Below, piece by piece: positions 55,066 through 64,000 of a DNA stretch of 64,000 bases. The stretch spans positions 84,174,960 to 84,238,959 of the forward strand of contig OY998176.1 in the NCBI GenBank assembly GCA_963921935.1, read 5' to 3'. The notes beneath the pieces are model-generated. The model was given only the letters and a program-made list of their open reading frames with translations. It did not search any database and had not been told where the DNA came from. The stretch's first letter is position 1; every line of letters begins with the position of its first letter. The position numbers and the translations under genes are program-made. Source of the stretch: Galeruca laticollis (lineage: Eukaryota > Arthropoda > Insecta > Coleoptera > Chrysomelidae).

Positions 55066-55205
55066 TATATATTGATCCTATACAATATAAAAATAAACAA
55101 TTGACAAATCATTGATGACTAAACGTTAGCGTACTTACTAATATTTTTAATATATAATTTAGTCAAATTTACCTTTGAGACTATGTATTATAATAATTTG
55201 CTAAT

Positions 55206-55533
55206 TAAAATCATCAGTGAGTTTTGTATTTTAATTGTAATATATTCATATTAATTACAATATTTACGTTTTAGATAAAACAAAACTGAACTCCCAAATC
55301 TTATTTTTATTTTTCTCACTAAAACACATATATACACTGAATTAATAAAGTTCTATTCAAGGTTGGAAAAACAATATGTAGGATCACTTAAGGATGAATT
55401 TTCAGACACAAAGATAAACTATAATTACTTGGCACTCAAAAATTTAATTTTCATATTTATACTTGATAACATAATTTGTCATTTTAATCTGTACAATTTT
55501 TATGAGTATATATACAAATGCATGTTAACTTAC
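55206..55533. other. No recognisable gene; start of a THAP-gene intron on the minus strand
   Basis: AT-rich. A splice donor (minus strand, aca|gtaagttaac at 55533) suggests that this is intron sequence of the split THAP gene. Confidence 0.35.
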
Positions 55534-55580
55534 TGTTACACGACGAACAGCAATGATCCATTTCTTTTTTCGTTCTTTTT
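55534..55580 (-). pseudogene. THAP-domain exon, second half
   Basis: The minus strand reads EKERKKKWIIAVRRV up to a splice donor at 55533/55534. This fits the part of a THAP domain after the FYKF box (basic helix followed by W and VRR). The first half lies at 61437-61565. The transposon 55581-61436 separates them. Confidence 0.7.
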
Positions 55581-56108
55581 CATATCGTCCCTGTAATTGC
55601 AAAAAGTCGTATGTCAAAAATTCCGGTTTTTTTTATTTGTTGAAAGTATTGCATTTTTAGTCCCACATGCTCTGTAAAAATGTCTTATGTCAACAGCTGT
55701 TCTAACATGAAAATATTAGTAATGGTTTAAAAGTCGTATGTTTGCTCCAATGTTTCTTGTTATTGCAAAATGTCCTATGTCTTAAACAACTGAGAGTGAA
55801 GGTAAGGTTCATTTTTTTTCTGACTTTTCTGCTAGATCTAAGCAAGTAGACTGTTCTATTACTAATAATAAGTATGTTAAAAGAGTTATTCTTTATCTTT
55901 TTCGCAATATTACATTATTTAAATATAACTAAAATGTGTCATAAGAGGAATTTCTATGATGAAATTCGTAAGCAATTTTAGGTTATGTTTGCTGCTACAA
56001 CTTAAGAATCAAGAACAATGTTTTTAAGCACTTTCAGCAATTCTACTGCATAATTTAACATTATAAATGAGAGCTAGTACATTACTTTTAATTCTATTAC
56101 TGTTTTAG

Positions 56109-58873
56109 AAAATGGTGCGAAGAGGAAAATTGATGGTAATTCAATTCCGGGTGCTACAAATGAGAGCCTACCTGATGAAAATAGCAACCCCAATGTTGAT
56201 AATCCAGTCTCAGGGCAAGGTAGGCTATGAAATAATTTCACTTTTATGTAAACCTTTTAGGGCACAATCTCGGCAGATTATTTGACAATGACTATAAAAA
56301 GTCACTTATGTCAAAAAACACACTGGAAATGGACATGAATTCAAGCCAAGACAGGTGCTAGCTGTTAGTTACCCGTGTTATTAAGTTATTCTTTGAACAA
56401 CTTAGGCTGAAGAATCACTTCACTCAAAAATGTGTATACATTACTATTCAATCTGCTAAATTCTCAGTGCTAAATAAATAATGTATTATTGTTATTGTTG
56501 CAGATAAGATGCTCCTAACTGTTGCTGAGGATGAAATTCCACTGCCAGTCTACGTTGAAAATCTTTCACTTTCCACCGTGGAGGAAATCGACGAACAAGC
56601 TGTTGAAATAGGCCTACCTCTATTTTCGTTCGACAAAGTAAAACTATCTGCTAGACCTGGTCGAGAAAAAAAGACGAGAGGCAGAGAAAAAATTCAGGAT
56701 ATTTTGAAACAGACTGATGATAGCATAAATGATCCTTTATTCTCTTCTGATGCAGATAATTATCGGCCCAGTTCAAGTTCCAGTGACGATGAGTCTAACT
56801 TTGCAAAGAGAATTAAAGTTTTGACAAAAGTACGGAACAAGCAAAATGTTTCACGTCAAAACATTGCTGGGAAAAGGTCCCGTTTAATAAAGAATTCAAA
56901 TAATTATGACAAAAAACAAGCAAGTGAAAAAGAAGATGGTGTGTTTTGTGGGAAGCAAGGCCCTGCTCCAATTATTGAAGAAGCCGATGCAACAATTGAA
57001 GATACTCATGGTGCTCCAAGAGTTGAAAAAAAAGGCAGTCCTTTAGTTGAGGACAACCCTAGTACGGTGGAGATTTTAGTAGGCCCGCTGGAAAAAAAGA
57101 AACGTAGAAAGGGGGAAAATATAAATCCAAAAGGCTGGAAAAGGAATGTCAATGCAGCTAAAAGGAAAAGAGGTGAACCCTATTTTGGATTGAAAAATCA
57201 ACAGAATGCTGCTAATGGCTCAGAATACAAATTTAACAATGAAACGAAGGGGAAAGAAATAAAAGATCGATGCAGTTGCAAAAATGGACAAAACTTCAAG
57301 TGTGAAAAAATAACTGACCTGGATAGAAACAAACTGTTCACAAATTTCTGGAAGAATATAGATAGTTGGGAAACAAAGCGAGCTGTTATTGCATCTTTGG
57401 TGGATAAATCTACACCGGATTGGCAACGTAAAACCACAGACATTGAAAATGCTCGCAAAAACGTGTCGTTCTAATACCACCTGAAAGTGGGCGATGAAAA
57501 AATAAGAGTCTGCAAGAAGGTGTTTTTAAACACATTCTGTCTTGTGGAAAAATCAGTCAGAGCTTGGGTATTGAAAGGGATGTTGGAACAACCTCTACCA
57601 CTAGAAAATAAACCGGACTATCCCGAGCCCATGAATGAAATGGGATTAAATATTACTGACATACAATCAAAAACAGACTCAGAAAAAAGAGAGGGAATCC
57701 AACAGTTCTTAAATTCCCTACCTAAAATGGAATCACATTACTATAGAGCCAAAACATCTAAAGAGTATTTAGAACCCAATTGGGAATCCAAAACACAGCT
57801 GTACAGGGAGTATGCCCGTGTATGTACTGAGAAAAACACAAACCCTGGATCAAGGGCCCTTTTCCATAAAGTTTTTGTCGTAATAAACATAGGCTTATAC
57901 ACACCAAAAAAAGATCAGTGTGAGACCTGCATAAAATACAAATTGGGAAGGGTTTCAGGAGATGAGTTTAAGAAACATCAAAACAGAAAAGAAGGAGCCA
58001 GATAAGAGAAAGACAGTGATAAGAGAAATCAGAAGAGACAAACAGCACATTGGTGGTAGCAGGTGATGTGCAAAAGGTACTAACATGTTCAGATATTAAG
58101 GCATCGTCTTCCTATTATAAAACTAAACTTAAAGTGCACAACTACTCAATTTTCAACCTTGCAAACCAAGATGCCACGTGCTACATCTGGCATGAAGGGA
58201 ACGGGCTATTAGATGGTGACGTCTTTGCCTCTATGCTTGTAAAGTACCTTACTAAACAGAAAGAAGAAAACCCAGACCTTACTGACGTCATAGTTTGGAT
58301 TGATGGCTGTACTAATCAGAATAGATGTGAAACTGTGGCTAACGCTCTTCTGTACTTTTCCATTAAGAACAAGGTTACCGTTTACCAGATGTATCTTGAA
58401 GTAGGCCACACGCAGATGGAAGTGGATAGCGTGCACAGCACAATTGAAATAAAGATCCAAAGACATGAACACTATGTACCAGCAGATTATATTAGAGATA
58501 TCAGAGAGGCAAGACGGGAGCCAATCCCTTACTATGTTGAGAGTCTTTCATTCAAAGACTTCTATAATTTTGGCGATGGGTACTACAGAAGCATTCGCCC
58601 AGGAATCAAAAAGGGAGATCCCTTCGTCACAGACTTGAGATGCCTTAAGTACACATCAAAGGGCGAAATTTGGTATAAGTTAGATTTTCCCGAACAATGG
58701 AAACTACTGCCAAAAGAGCTAAGTCAACAACAGAGGTGTATAATGAGTTGAAACCGTTGTATAACAAGCCACTTCCCATAACAGCAAGGAAATTTAAGGA
58801 CCTGCAGGAACTCAAAAACCTTCTAGAAGAAGATTACCATTCTTTCTACAATAGCTTGAGTTATGAAAATTAA
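56109..58873 (+). pseudogene. DDE-type transposase-like gene, family uncertain, two or more introns
   Basis: Exon 56109-56219 (NGAKRKIDGNSIPGATNESL, bounded by TTTTAG and AG|GTAGGC) splices in phase to 56504 (TTGCAG|ATAAGATG), giving SGQDKMLLTVAEDEIPL. An upstream donor at 55801/55802 suggests a leader exon. The main exon has an acidic/basic low-complexity region, then NPKGWKRNVNAAKRKRGEPY, RCSCKNGQNFKCEKI (Cys cluster), KIRVCKKVFLNTF and PNWESKTQLYREYA, CETCIKYK. The likely catalytic part is VVAGDVQKVLT (Asp), VIVWIDGCTNQNRCE (Asp) and LEVGHTQMEVDSVHSTIE (Asp/Glu), followed by SIRPGIKKGDPFVTDLR. Defects: one stop at 57472, frameshifts near 58005-58045 and 58735. It ends at 58873. Confidence 0.65.
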
Positions 58874-59094
58874 TGCAACACGTACAATGTTTGATTTTTA
58901 GTTGTCATTAATGTAAATTACTACTTTTTCAATAAAACCAGTTTACCATAAAAACTTGTATGTCGATGAAATGACCTAGTACTTGAAGCCAAAAATTCCT
59001 ATGTGTTCGTAAAAATGTTGTATGTAAAGATTAATTTTTTAATTTTAAAATCAAAAAGTCGTATGTGCGTATAAAGCACAAATAAGATAAGGTA

Positions 59095-61280
59095 TAGTCG
59101 ATAGTCGAAATTCTGTAAAGTGACGTCATCGGTTATCTACCGATTTAAAGTGAACTCCATGAGCGTATCATAGTTTAAGGGTGCGAATACTGAAATATCT
59201 GGAATTTCAATTTTTAACATTTGAAATAATAACTTATCACAAGTTGTTCATAAGTAAGTTAAAACAAAATAAAAAAATGTTTAAAAGTCAATTCCAACTT
59301 ACTACTACTAAAACTAAAAAAAAGTTGTTTGTCAAGACCAAAATAAATTACCAATAAGTATAGGTATGTTGCGAGGTCACTTGTAAAATGTCTGACTAAC
59401 TGGAAGCGGTATCACTCCCTGACGACTCCTCAGAATCATCGCTTTCTCCTCCTATATCGATAATGAGTGGTTCCGTCATTACTTCTACACGTATGTCTAA
59501 ATCCCAAAACTTTATTTCTTCTTTTAATACGTGTTGAATACATTTACGCCAACTCTCAGCAGTAACGGTATGCATCGCCTCGTCAAACAGTTTCTCAACG
59601 TCAGCCATTTTGAATGTACTGTTTTTTCTCGCAACATAATTTTTCACTTGGGCCCAAACCAGCTCGATGGGGTTTAACTCACAGTGGTAGGGAGGAAGTC
59701 TAACAACTGAGACGTTGAAATCTTTCGCCATTTCATCGACAACGTACTTAATATAACTGCTTTTATGTTTCCGTACGAGAGATAATAATTCAACTTTTAG
59801 CATTGCCTCGTTGTGCGGAATGCTTTTACTCTCTAACCAATCAATTATAACCCTCTTGCGGCTAGCTGAAGTAGGTATTTGCTCCAGTCGACGAGAGTGG
59901 TATGAAGCATTATCCATAACTATCACTGAACCAGGAGTTACCTTTGTTAAAATTGATCTAAACCATGTTTCAAACCGGTTACCATCCATCTCTTCATGGT
60001 AATCGACAGTTTTTTTGGACTGAAAACTTAGTAATCCCCCTTCTACAAATCCTTCCTCGCTGCCAATGTGAGTGATAATCAGTCGACGTCCTTTCCCAGA
60101 GGGAGCTTTTAAACCGGAAGAGAAACCCTCCATAAAGGCTTGTCGATTGCTTCGTATATTCATGTCTTGCCACACTTTTGACCCAGTGTGGCCTTCATTT
60201 AAACATGTTTCGTCAAGATAATATATGTGCCGTCCTTCGTTACGAAACTGTCGTATCTGTTTTAAATAATTTCTCCTCCATTCCACAATGTCATTTCGTT
60301 CAATTAAGGCACTGTTTCTACTTCTTGTTTGGTAACGAAAATTCATTAATTTTAAAGTTCGTCTCAAAACTTTATCACTGATGTTTGGTAAAGTATCATC
60401 AGCTTCTATTACCTTGCTCAATTTAGCTACCGAGGGGATTTCATTCCTAAAATAAAAAGAATGTATTTCCCTACGTGTAGCATTCCGTGTTTGGTCGTCC
60501 AAAACAATTTTCTTTCTTCCCCTACTTTCCGGTTTACAGTTTTCACCTCGTTCTCTTGTCAAAGATCCGTCCCGCGATTTCTTTAGAATATTGTATATAG
60601 TACTCTCAGAAACTTTAGTTAAATAACTGCACTTAATCACAGCGTCACTAACACCCAACTGTTTGTCCATGGCACGCAGTCCTTCGTACACATTTAATAT
60701 GAGGACTTTTTCTTCCCGAATTAAATTGTTACGACGCCGTTTTTTATCGCCAACACCGCTACACTCCGCCATTATTGTCACTAAATATACCGATATAAAT
60801 ATTACAATAAATACCAATAATAACCGATTTATCACACAAAACCACAACACAAATACTGATGTTACGCTCATGAAGAGAATAAACACCTCACATAACTGTT
60901 TACTATCACTGTCTCATTCGCGTAGCTCGATCTATCTATCTCGTTCTCAAAGCCGGAACATTGAAGCGACTCTCCAACATTGTCAAATCGGCGAGTTTTT
61001 CACAACAAACTTTGCGTTCAAGAAATATACATAAACACTTTATTTCACATTTCAAGTAAACTAATTATTATTAGTCTGCTTGAAATTTGAAATAAATATA
61101 TTAAATTGGTATTGACTTAATTACATTGCATCTTTTGTACCTGAAATATTGACACAATGGATTTGAAGTGTATTTATAAAATACAGCATTTCTGTCTAGA
61201 ATACATATGGCAACTGCGCTTTAACCAAAGTGTTGATTAGATAGCTCTGACTCACTTTACACAATTTCGACTATCGAGTA
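59095..61280 (-). mobile_element. DD82E (Sailor-type) Tc1/mariner-related transposon, near intact
   Basis: 2186 bp with TA duplicated at 59093-59094 and 61281-61282. The terminal inverted repeats are tagtcgatagtcgaaattct (left) and tactcgatagtcgaaattgt (right, reverse complement) and continue with gtaaagtga in both; about 27 of 30 bases match. It contains one uninterrupted transposase on the minus strand. It sits in the 3' flank of the host transposon's gene and does not disrupt that gene. Confidence 0.93.
59396..60772 (-). CDS. DD82E (Sailor-type) transposase, 458 aa, intact
   Basis: The start was chosen at MAECSGVGDKKRRRNNLIRE (60772). The longer in-frame extension (to 60886) encodes an unlikely hydrophobic leader and is probably untranslated. 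An N-terminal helix-turn-helix (EEKVLILNVYEGLRAMDKQL, VSESTIYNILKKSRDGSL) and a second DNA-binding segment (KVLRRTLKLMNFRYQTRSRN) precede an IS630-type DDE core: YYLDETCLN (Asp 187), VIVMDNASYH (Asp 287) and CELNPIELVWAQVKNYVA (Glu 370). The second Asp and the Glu are separated by exactly 82 residues. From memory that spacing defines the Sailor (DD82E) family. The C-terminus is acidic (SDDSEESSGSDTASS). No stop or frameshift, so possibly an active transposase that cuts at its TIRs in the nucleus. Confidence 0.93.
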   Translation of the reverse strand: MAECSGVGDKKRRRNNLIREEKVLILNVYEGLRAMDKQLGVSDAVIKCSYLTKVSESTIYNILKKSRDGSLTRERGENCKPESRGRKKIVLDDQTRNATRREIHSFYFRNEIPSVAKLSKVIEADDTLPNISDKVLRRTLKLMNFRYQTRSRNSALIERNDIVEWRRNYLKQIRQFRNEGRHIYYLDETCLNEGHTGSKVWQDMNIRSNRQAFMEGFSSGLKAPSGKGRRLIITHIGSEEGFVEGGLLSFQSKKTVDYHEEMDGNRFETWFRSILTKVTPGSVIVMDNASYHSRRLEQIPTSASRKRVIIDWLESKSIPHNEAMLKVELLSLVRKHKSSYIKYVVDEMAKDFNVSVVRLPPYHCELNPIELVWAQVKNYVARKNSTFKMADVEKLFDEAMHTVTAESWRKCIQHVLKEEIKFWDLDIRVEVMTEPLIIDIGGESDDSEESSGSDTASS

Positions 61281-61436
61281 TAGCACCTTAAATGCCATAT
61301 AACATGATGTTACATCATAAAAATAAGCTATTAACTGATTTCTGAAATAATTAAATAAAAAAATATTAAGTTTTTTTGCTATCCTGAAAAGTGGCCTTTT
61401 TGACATGTGACTTCTTGTAATTACAGGGACGATATG

Positions 61437-61565
61437 GCCGAGATGAAATTTATAAAACTGCAGCTCCGGATTTGCACGCTCTGAGTGTGAACACCCAACA
61501 ACACAACAATAACGATTTGCACGTCTACTATTTTTAATAAACAATTCACTATTTGGGCAATTCAT
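61437..61565 (-). pseudogene. THAP-domain gene, first exon, first half
   Basis: Begins MNCPNSELFIKNSRRANRYC at 61565; CCVVGCSHSE and LQFYKF are the C-x4-C... and FYxF elements of a THAP zinc finger (C2CH DNA-binding domain). After FHLG the frame runs into the transposon terminus (HIVPVI is transposon-encoded). The remainder of the domain is at 55534-55580. It could be a host THAP gene or the N-terminus of a P-type transposase; the rest of the gene is not found in this window. Confidence 0.72.
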
Positions 61566-62330
61566 TTTGCCCGTACAGCATACAGCGAGACAGCTGATAC
61601 AATCCTGAAAACTAAATACTTCGCCACGAGGCGGCGCTCGCCGCGGTACTAAACTAGCATATACATGAATATCAAATTACAATTTGCTGACATCATACAA
61701 AAACGTTTATTCAAGAAAATATTTCTTGTTAAGAGTTATTTTTTAGGAATTTTCATCCTAAAAAATTGTAAAAGAACCAAAATAAGAATTGCATTTCACT
61801 CTAATTTCAAAATTCGTCAAAGAAAATAATATAAATTATAAAACCGGTTACGTCTTTGTGAGTGAAGCTTGCCCAAAAAATTTTTTAAACTAAACATTTA
61901 CCGGGAATACTTTTTCTAGGTATAGTGAAGATTGATTGACGATGTACCGCTGTAGAAACCCCGCAGTTTCAATACGCCTATCATTTTGAATGTTTCCATT
62001 AAAAAACTACAGACGAATAACAAAAATAAATATGCATGTCATAAATATTTATCATTTAATAACATTATTACGACGTTAACAGCTGTCATCAATGTCGACA
62101 TGAAGTTATTATATCATATTTTATCCTATTTTAAACTTAGATTTTAACTTGTGTTTGAAAATAATTTGTCCTCAATAGGCAATTTAGAAATAGAAAATTT
62201 TTGATAAAAAAAAACAGTTGAGCCTCCTCAATGACGTTAATCTTATGTCATGACATTACCAACTAATTAAAATGTCTCTAACTAACTGCCTACTTCGGAC
62301 AGATAGATATATAAACTTCAATTTGATTCC
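61566..62330. other. No recognisable gene; possible promoter region of the THAP gene
   Basis: 61600-61660 is GC-richer (cgccacgaggcggcgctcgc) immediately upstream of the THAP start, which could be its promoter. The rest is AT-rich. Confidence 0.3.
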
Positions 62331-62339
62331 AAACCGAGC

Positions 62340-64000
62340 TTTGACAAGGTGAGGAAGTGCGTGGCGGAAATTTTCAAAAATAATACGAATCTTTGAATAT
62401 AGTTTAGTTTATTCAATATAATTATTAGTAAAACCGGTAAGCAAATAGTTATAAATAATATTTTTGTAAAAATAGCAGTAGTTCAGTAGTTGCACAAGTT
62501 AACCTAGTATGGGTGATAGTACGGGGGGCCGGGCCCCCTTGTGGGAACAGGACGCCTTGATAATAGTGGAAAAACCAACGAAGACAAAAAGATCTCAATA
62601 TTTGAAAATATAAAGTACTCTGTGTATGATTCAGCTCCCTTTAAGGTTATAGTCCAGCATAAAGATATGAACGTGGGGAACTTACACCCAGTGGAATTGG
62701 GCAGACTACTACATCAAAAAAAAATATGTGGAATCAAATCAATTGAAAGGAAAGGTAGGAATAGAATTTCTATCACTTTTAGGCTACCAAAAGAAGCTAA
62801 TGATTTTAAAGAGAACAAAGAGTTCGTTGCTATGGGCTATGAAATGTTTATCCCGGCAAGTTTAGTCTCATGCAGAGGAGTTGTCAAAGGTGTAGGTCCA
62901 AATCTAACTGAAGAAGAAGTCATAAAAAGAATCAATGAAGAAAGTGAAGGAGTATATAAAGTACTGCAAGTAAAGAGACTAAACAGAAGAGTAGAAGATA
63001 CATCCGATCATTAAATTAAGTATATATCGACTGGCTCTTATATTTTTACATTCGCTGGCAAATCATTTCCTAGATTTGTTAATATTTATTCTAGCAAACT
63101 GGAGGTGTCTACATATATTAGACCTATCTTGCTCTGTAGAAACTGTTACAGGTTCAATCACTCATCGAAGCAATGTAAGAGTAAGGCTAGATGCGCTAAA
63201 TGTGGATCCGATAACCACTTGCATGGAAAATGTGATAATTTTCCTGATTCAGAGATTTTCCTGTACTGCAAGAAGAATCATCTAGTCTTTCAATGTATTA
63301 AGAAACCAGAGGTATGTGATGAACTAAGTGAACAAAAACGGATTAACGAAGTTATGAGCTTCCAAAACCTGTCTTACTTTGATGCTAGAAAAGTAGTATA
63401 TCCCGGTGAGACTTGGAATAATAATATCCTGCCCGGTAATGTTAATTTTCCCCCTCTGTCTCCTAAATCAGTATCTAATAGCCTAGTAAATGTTTCTCAA
63501 AGGAGTTCGACTATCCCTAAACCAAGTACAACTTCATACAGTTCTGCTGTGACACAAAATAAAAAGAAAAAAGTAAGCAGCCCAAGATTCGATAATCAGG
63601 CTCATGAAGCCTGCCTTTTAAGTAGTTCAATATATCCGTTACCACCCATTAATTCAATGTCAAGTAAGATCAATTAAGCTACTCCAGCTCCTTCTACCCC
63701 AAAAGGGGCCTCTTCAATACTAGATATACATACAATAATCCCTTAAGTCCACATAACACCCCACTCCCAGCTTCACCAACACCAAATGTGAATGAGATAC
63801 TTAATCTCTCAGATTATCTAAAAAGCACTCACACAAATGCAGAGAACCTCATATCAATAGTTAAAGCATCTTTCTCAGGTTTAGAAACCTGTGACACACT
63901 TACATGTAATATGGTGAAAGATCTGCTTCAGACTCAGCCAGCAGGCAACTGAGGAGCAAATGGAGGAGGAAGTCTAAAAGTCTCATCTAGTCAATTTTCC
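62340..64000 (+). mobile_element. Jockey-type non-LTR retrotransposon, 5' part, runs off the window
   Basis: A 5' leader (tgaggaagtgcgtggcggaa near 62350, then AT-rich) is followed by ORF1 from 62509. ORF2 is outside the window. The left limit is approximate, because no target duplication can be checked without the 3' end. Confidence 0.65.
62509..63951 (+). pseudogene. Jockey-type ORF1, gag-like with CCHC knuckles
   Basis: ATG at 62509 (MGDSTGGRAPL). A one-base shift near 62540 leads into GRLDNSGKTNEDKKISIFEN, APFKVIVQHKDMNVGNLHPV and ISITFRLPKEANDF, the gag RRM-like region of Jockey elements. One stop (63012-63014) interrupts an otherwise continuous frame to GSYIFTFAGKSFPRFVNIYS and RNCYRFNHSSKQCKSKARCA, then CGSDNHLHGKCDN. 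These are two or three Cys-rich nucleic-acid-binding knuckles (about 63135-63240). A Ser/Pro-rich tail follows; after a shift near 63690 it continues to VKDLLQTQPAGN and a stop at about 63950. Confidence 0.8.

Larger units (their letters stand above)
52285..55205. repeat. Third copy of the 799-bp repeat, inverted, split by a pogo element
   Basis: 52285-52725 and 55066-55205 are the reverse complement of two consecutive parts of the 48-49-kb repeat (for example ggtggttggaatttaagttg at 52446; aaaataaacaattgacaaat at 55090). The join is at TA. About 200 bp of the repeat beyond 55205 are missing. It serves as a paralogous empty site for the inserted transposon. Confidence 0.88.
55581..61436 (+). 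mobile_element. TIR transposon of uncertain superfamily, carrying a nested DD82E element
   Basis: The left end (from catatcgtccctgtaatt at 55581) and the right end (its reverse complement ending at 61436) match over about 40 bp with few differences. Without the nested element (59095-61280) it is about 3.67 kb. It contains a multi-exon transposase-like gene (about 56109-58873). Short motifs of the form aaaagtcgtatgt recur near both ends (55600, 55676, 55731, 55766, 56298; 58950, 58991, 59011, 59054). No matching target duplication is evident (left flank ttcttttt, right flank gccgagat). I suspect a Sola-like or otherwise poorly described DNA transposon but cannot establish it. Confidence 0.75.

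Noticed and set aside
59396..60886. 496-residue start with a hydrophobic leader for the DD82E transposase
   Set aside because: The leader reads like untranslated AT-rich sequence and a membrane segment makes no sense for a transposase; the start at 60772 precedes the conserved part.
55581..61436. Assigning the large TIR transposon firmly to Sola
   Set aside because: I remember only a loose resemblance; no target duplication is readable and no search could be run.

Overview
This is an AT-rich eukaryotic window, almost certainly from an insect. The evidence is the set of transposon families present (piggyBac, P element, Merlin, pogo, Tc1-like, Jockey, Loa/R1-type, CR1 and RTE retrotransposons, a gypsy 3' end), consensus GT-AG splice sites and the absence of bacterial gene organisation. 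I found no host gene of ordinary type, no rRNA, no tRNA and no CRISPR array. The only part that may be host-derived is a THAP-domain exon near 61.5 kb that has been split by a transposon. A few GC-richer islands (about 6.25, 11.7, 29.5, 32.9 and 43.2 kb) stand out from the AT-rich background and may be old single-copy host DNA. The window reads like a transposon-rich intergenic region or a very large intron.

Layout, left half. 0-5.4 kb: an antisense piggyBac-like transposon (TTAA end at 5441) cut by a 2.9-kb 5'-truncated non-LTR retrotransposon with a 12-bp target-site duplication (TSD). 6.9-8.6 kb: a Copia-like remnant cut by a second copy of that non-LTR family (11-bp TSD). 8.8-9.8 kb: 3' part of a pogo-like transposon whose transposase ends in a PHD-type zinc finger. 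10.2-11.1 kb: Tc1-like remnant. 12.1-15.8 kb: an antisense P-element transposase cut exactly at TTAA by a complete-ended piggyBac (13053-15409). 16.7-25.4 kb: a three-level nest, an RTE-like element holding a nearly full-length Loa-type element (13-bp TSD), which holds a 5'-truncated RTE element ending in (TA)n. 25.6-28.7 kb: three decayed antisense reading frames. One looks like the C-terminal end of a type-B DNA polymerase of Polinton/viral kind; the other two I do not recognise. They are separated by a 660-bp near-perfect inverted repeat.

Layout, right half. 29.0 kb: a 253-bp palindromic element with a 12-bp TSD. 30.5-32.4 kb: satellite-like arrays. 33.7-35.6 kb: an RTE element carrying a second palindromic element and a 50-bp inverted duplication. 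36.9-42.8 kb: a Jockey-type element split by a CR1-like element. 46.1-47.1 kb: gypsy 3' end. 47.5-50.1 kb: a Merlin transposase gene with a 59-bp intron, split by a tandem dimer of a 799-bp repeat. 52.3-55.2 kb: a third, inverted copy of that repeat, split by a pogo-like element with clean terminal inverted repeats (TIRs). 55.58-61.44 kb: a TIR transposon of a family I cannot name with confidence, inserted in the THAP exon and itself carrying an almost intact DD82E (Sailor-type) element at 59095-61280. 62.5 kb to the end: ORF1 of a Jockey-type element running off the window.

The genes do not work together as a system. Each belongs to its own mobile element and most are broken. The DD82E transposase (458 aa, uninterrupted) is the only full-length open gene. 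The transposon surrounding it is the best candidate for an undescribed element.
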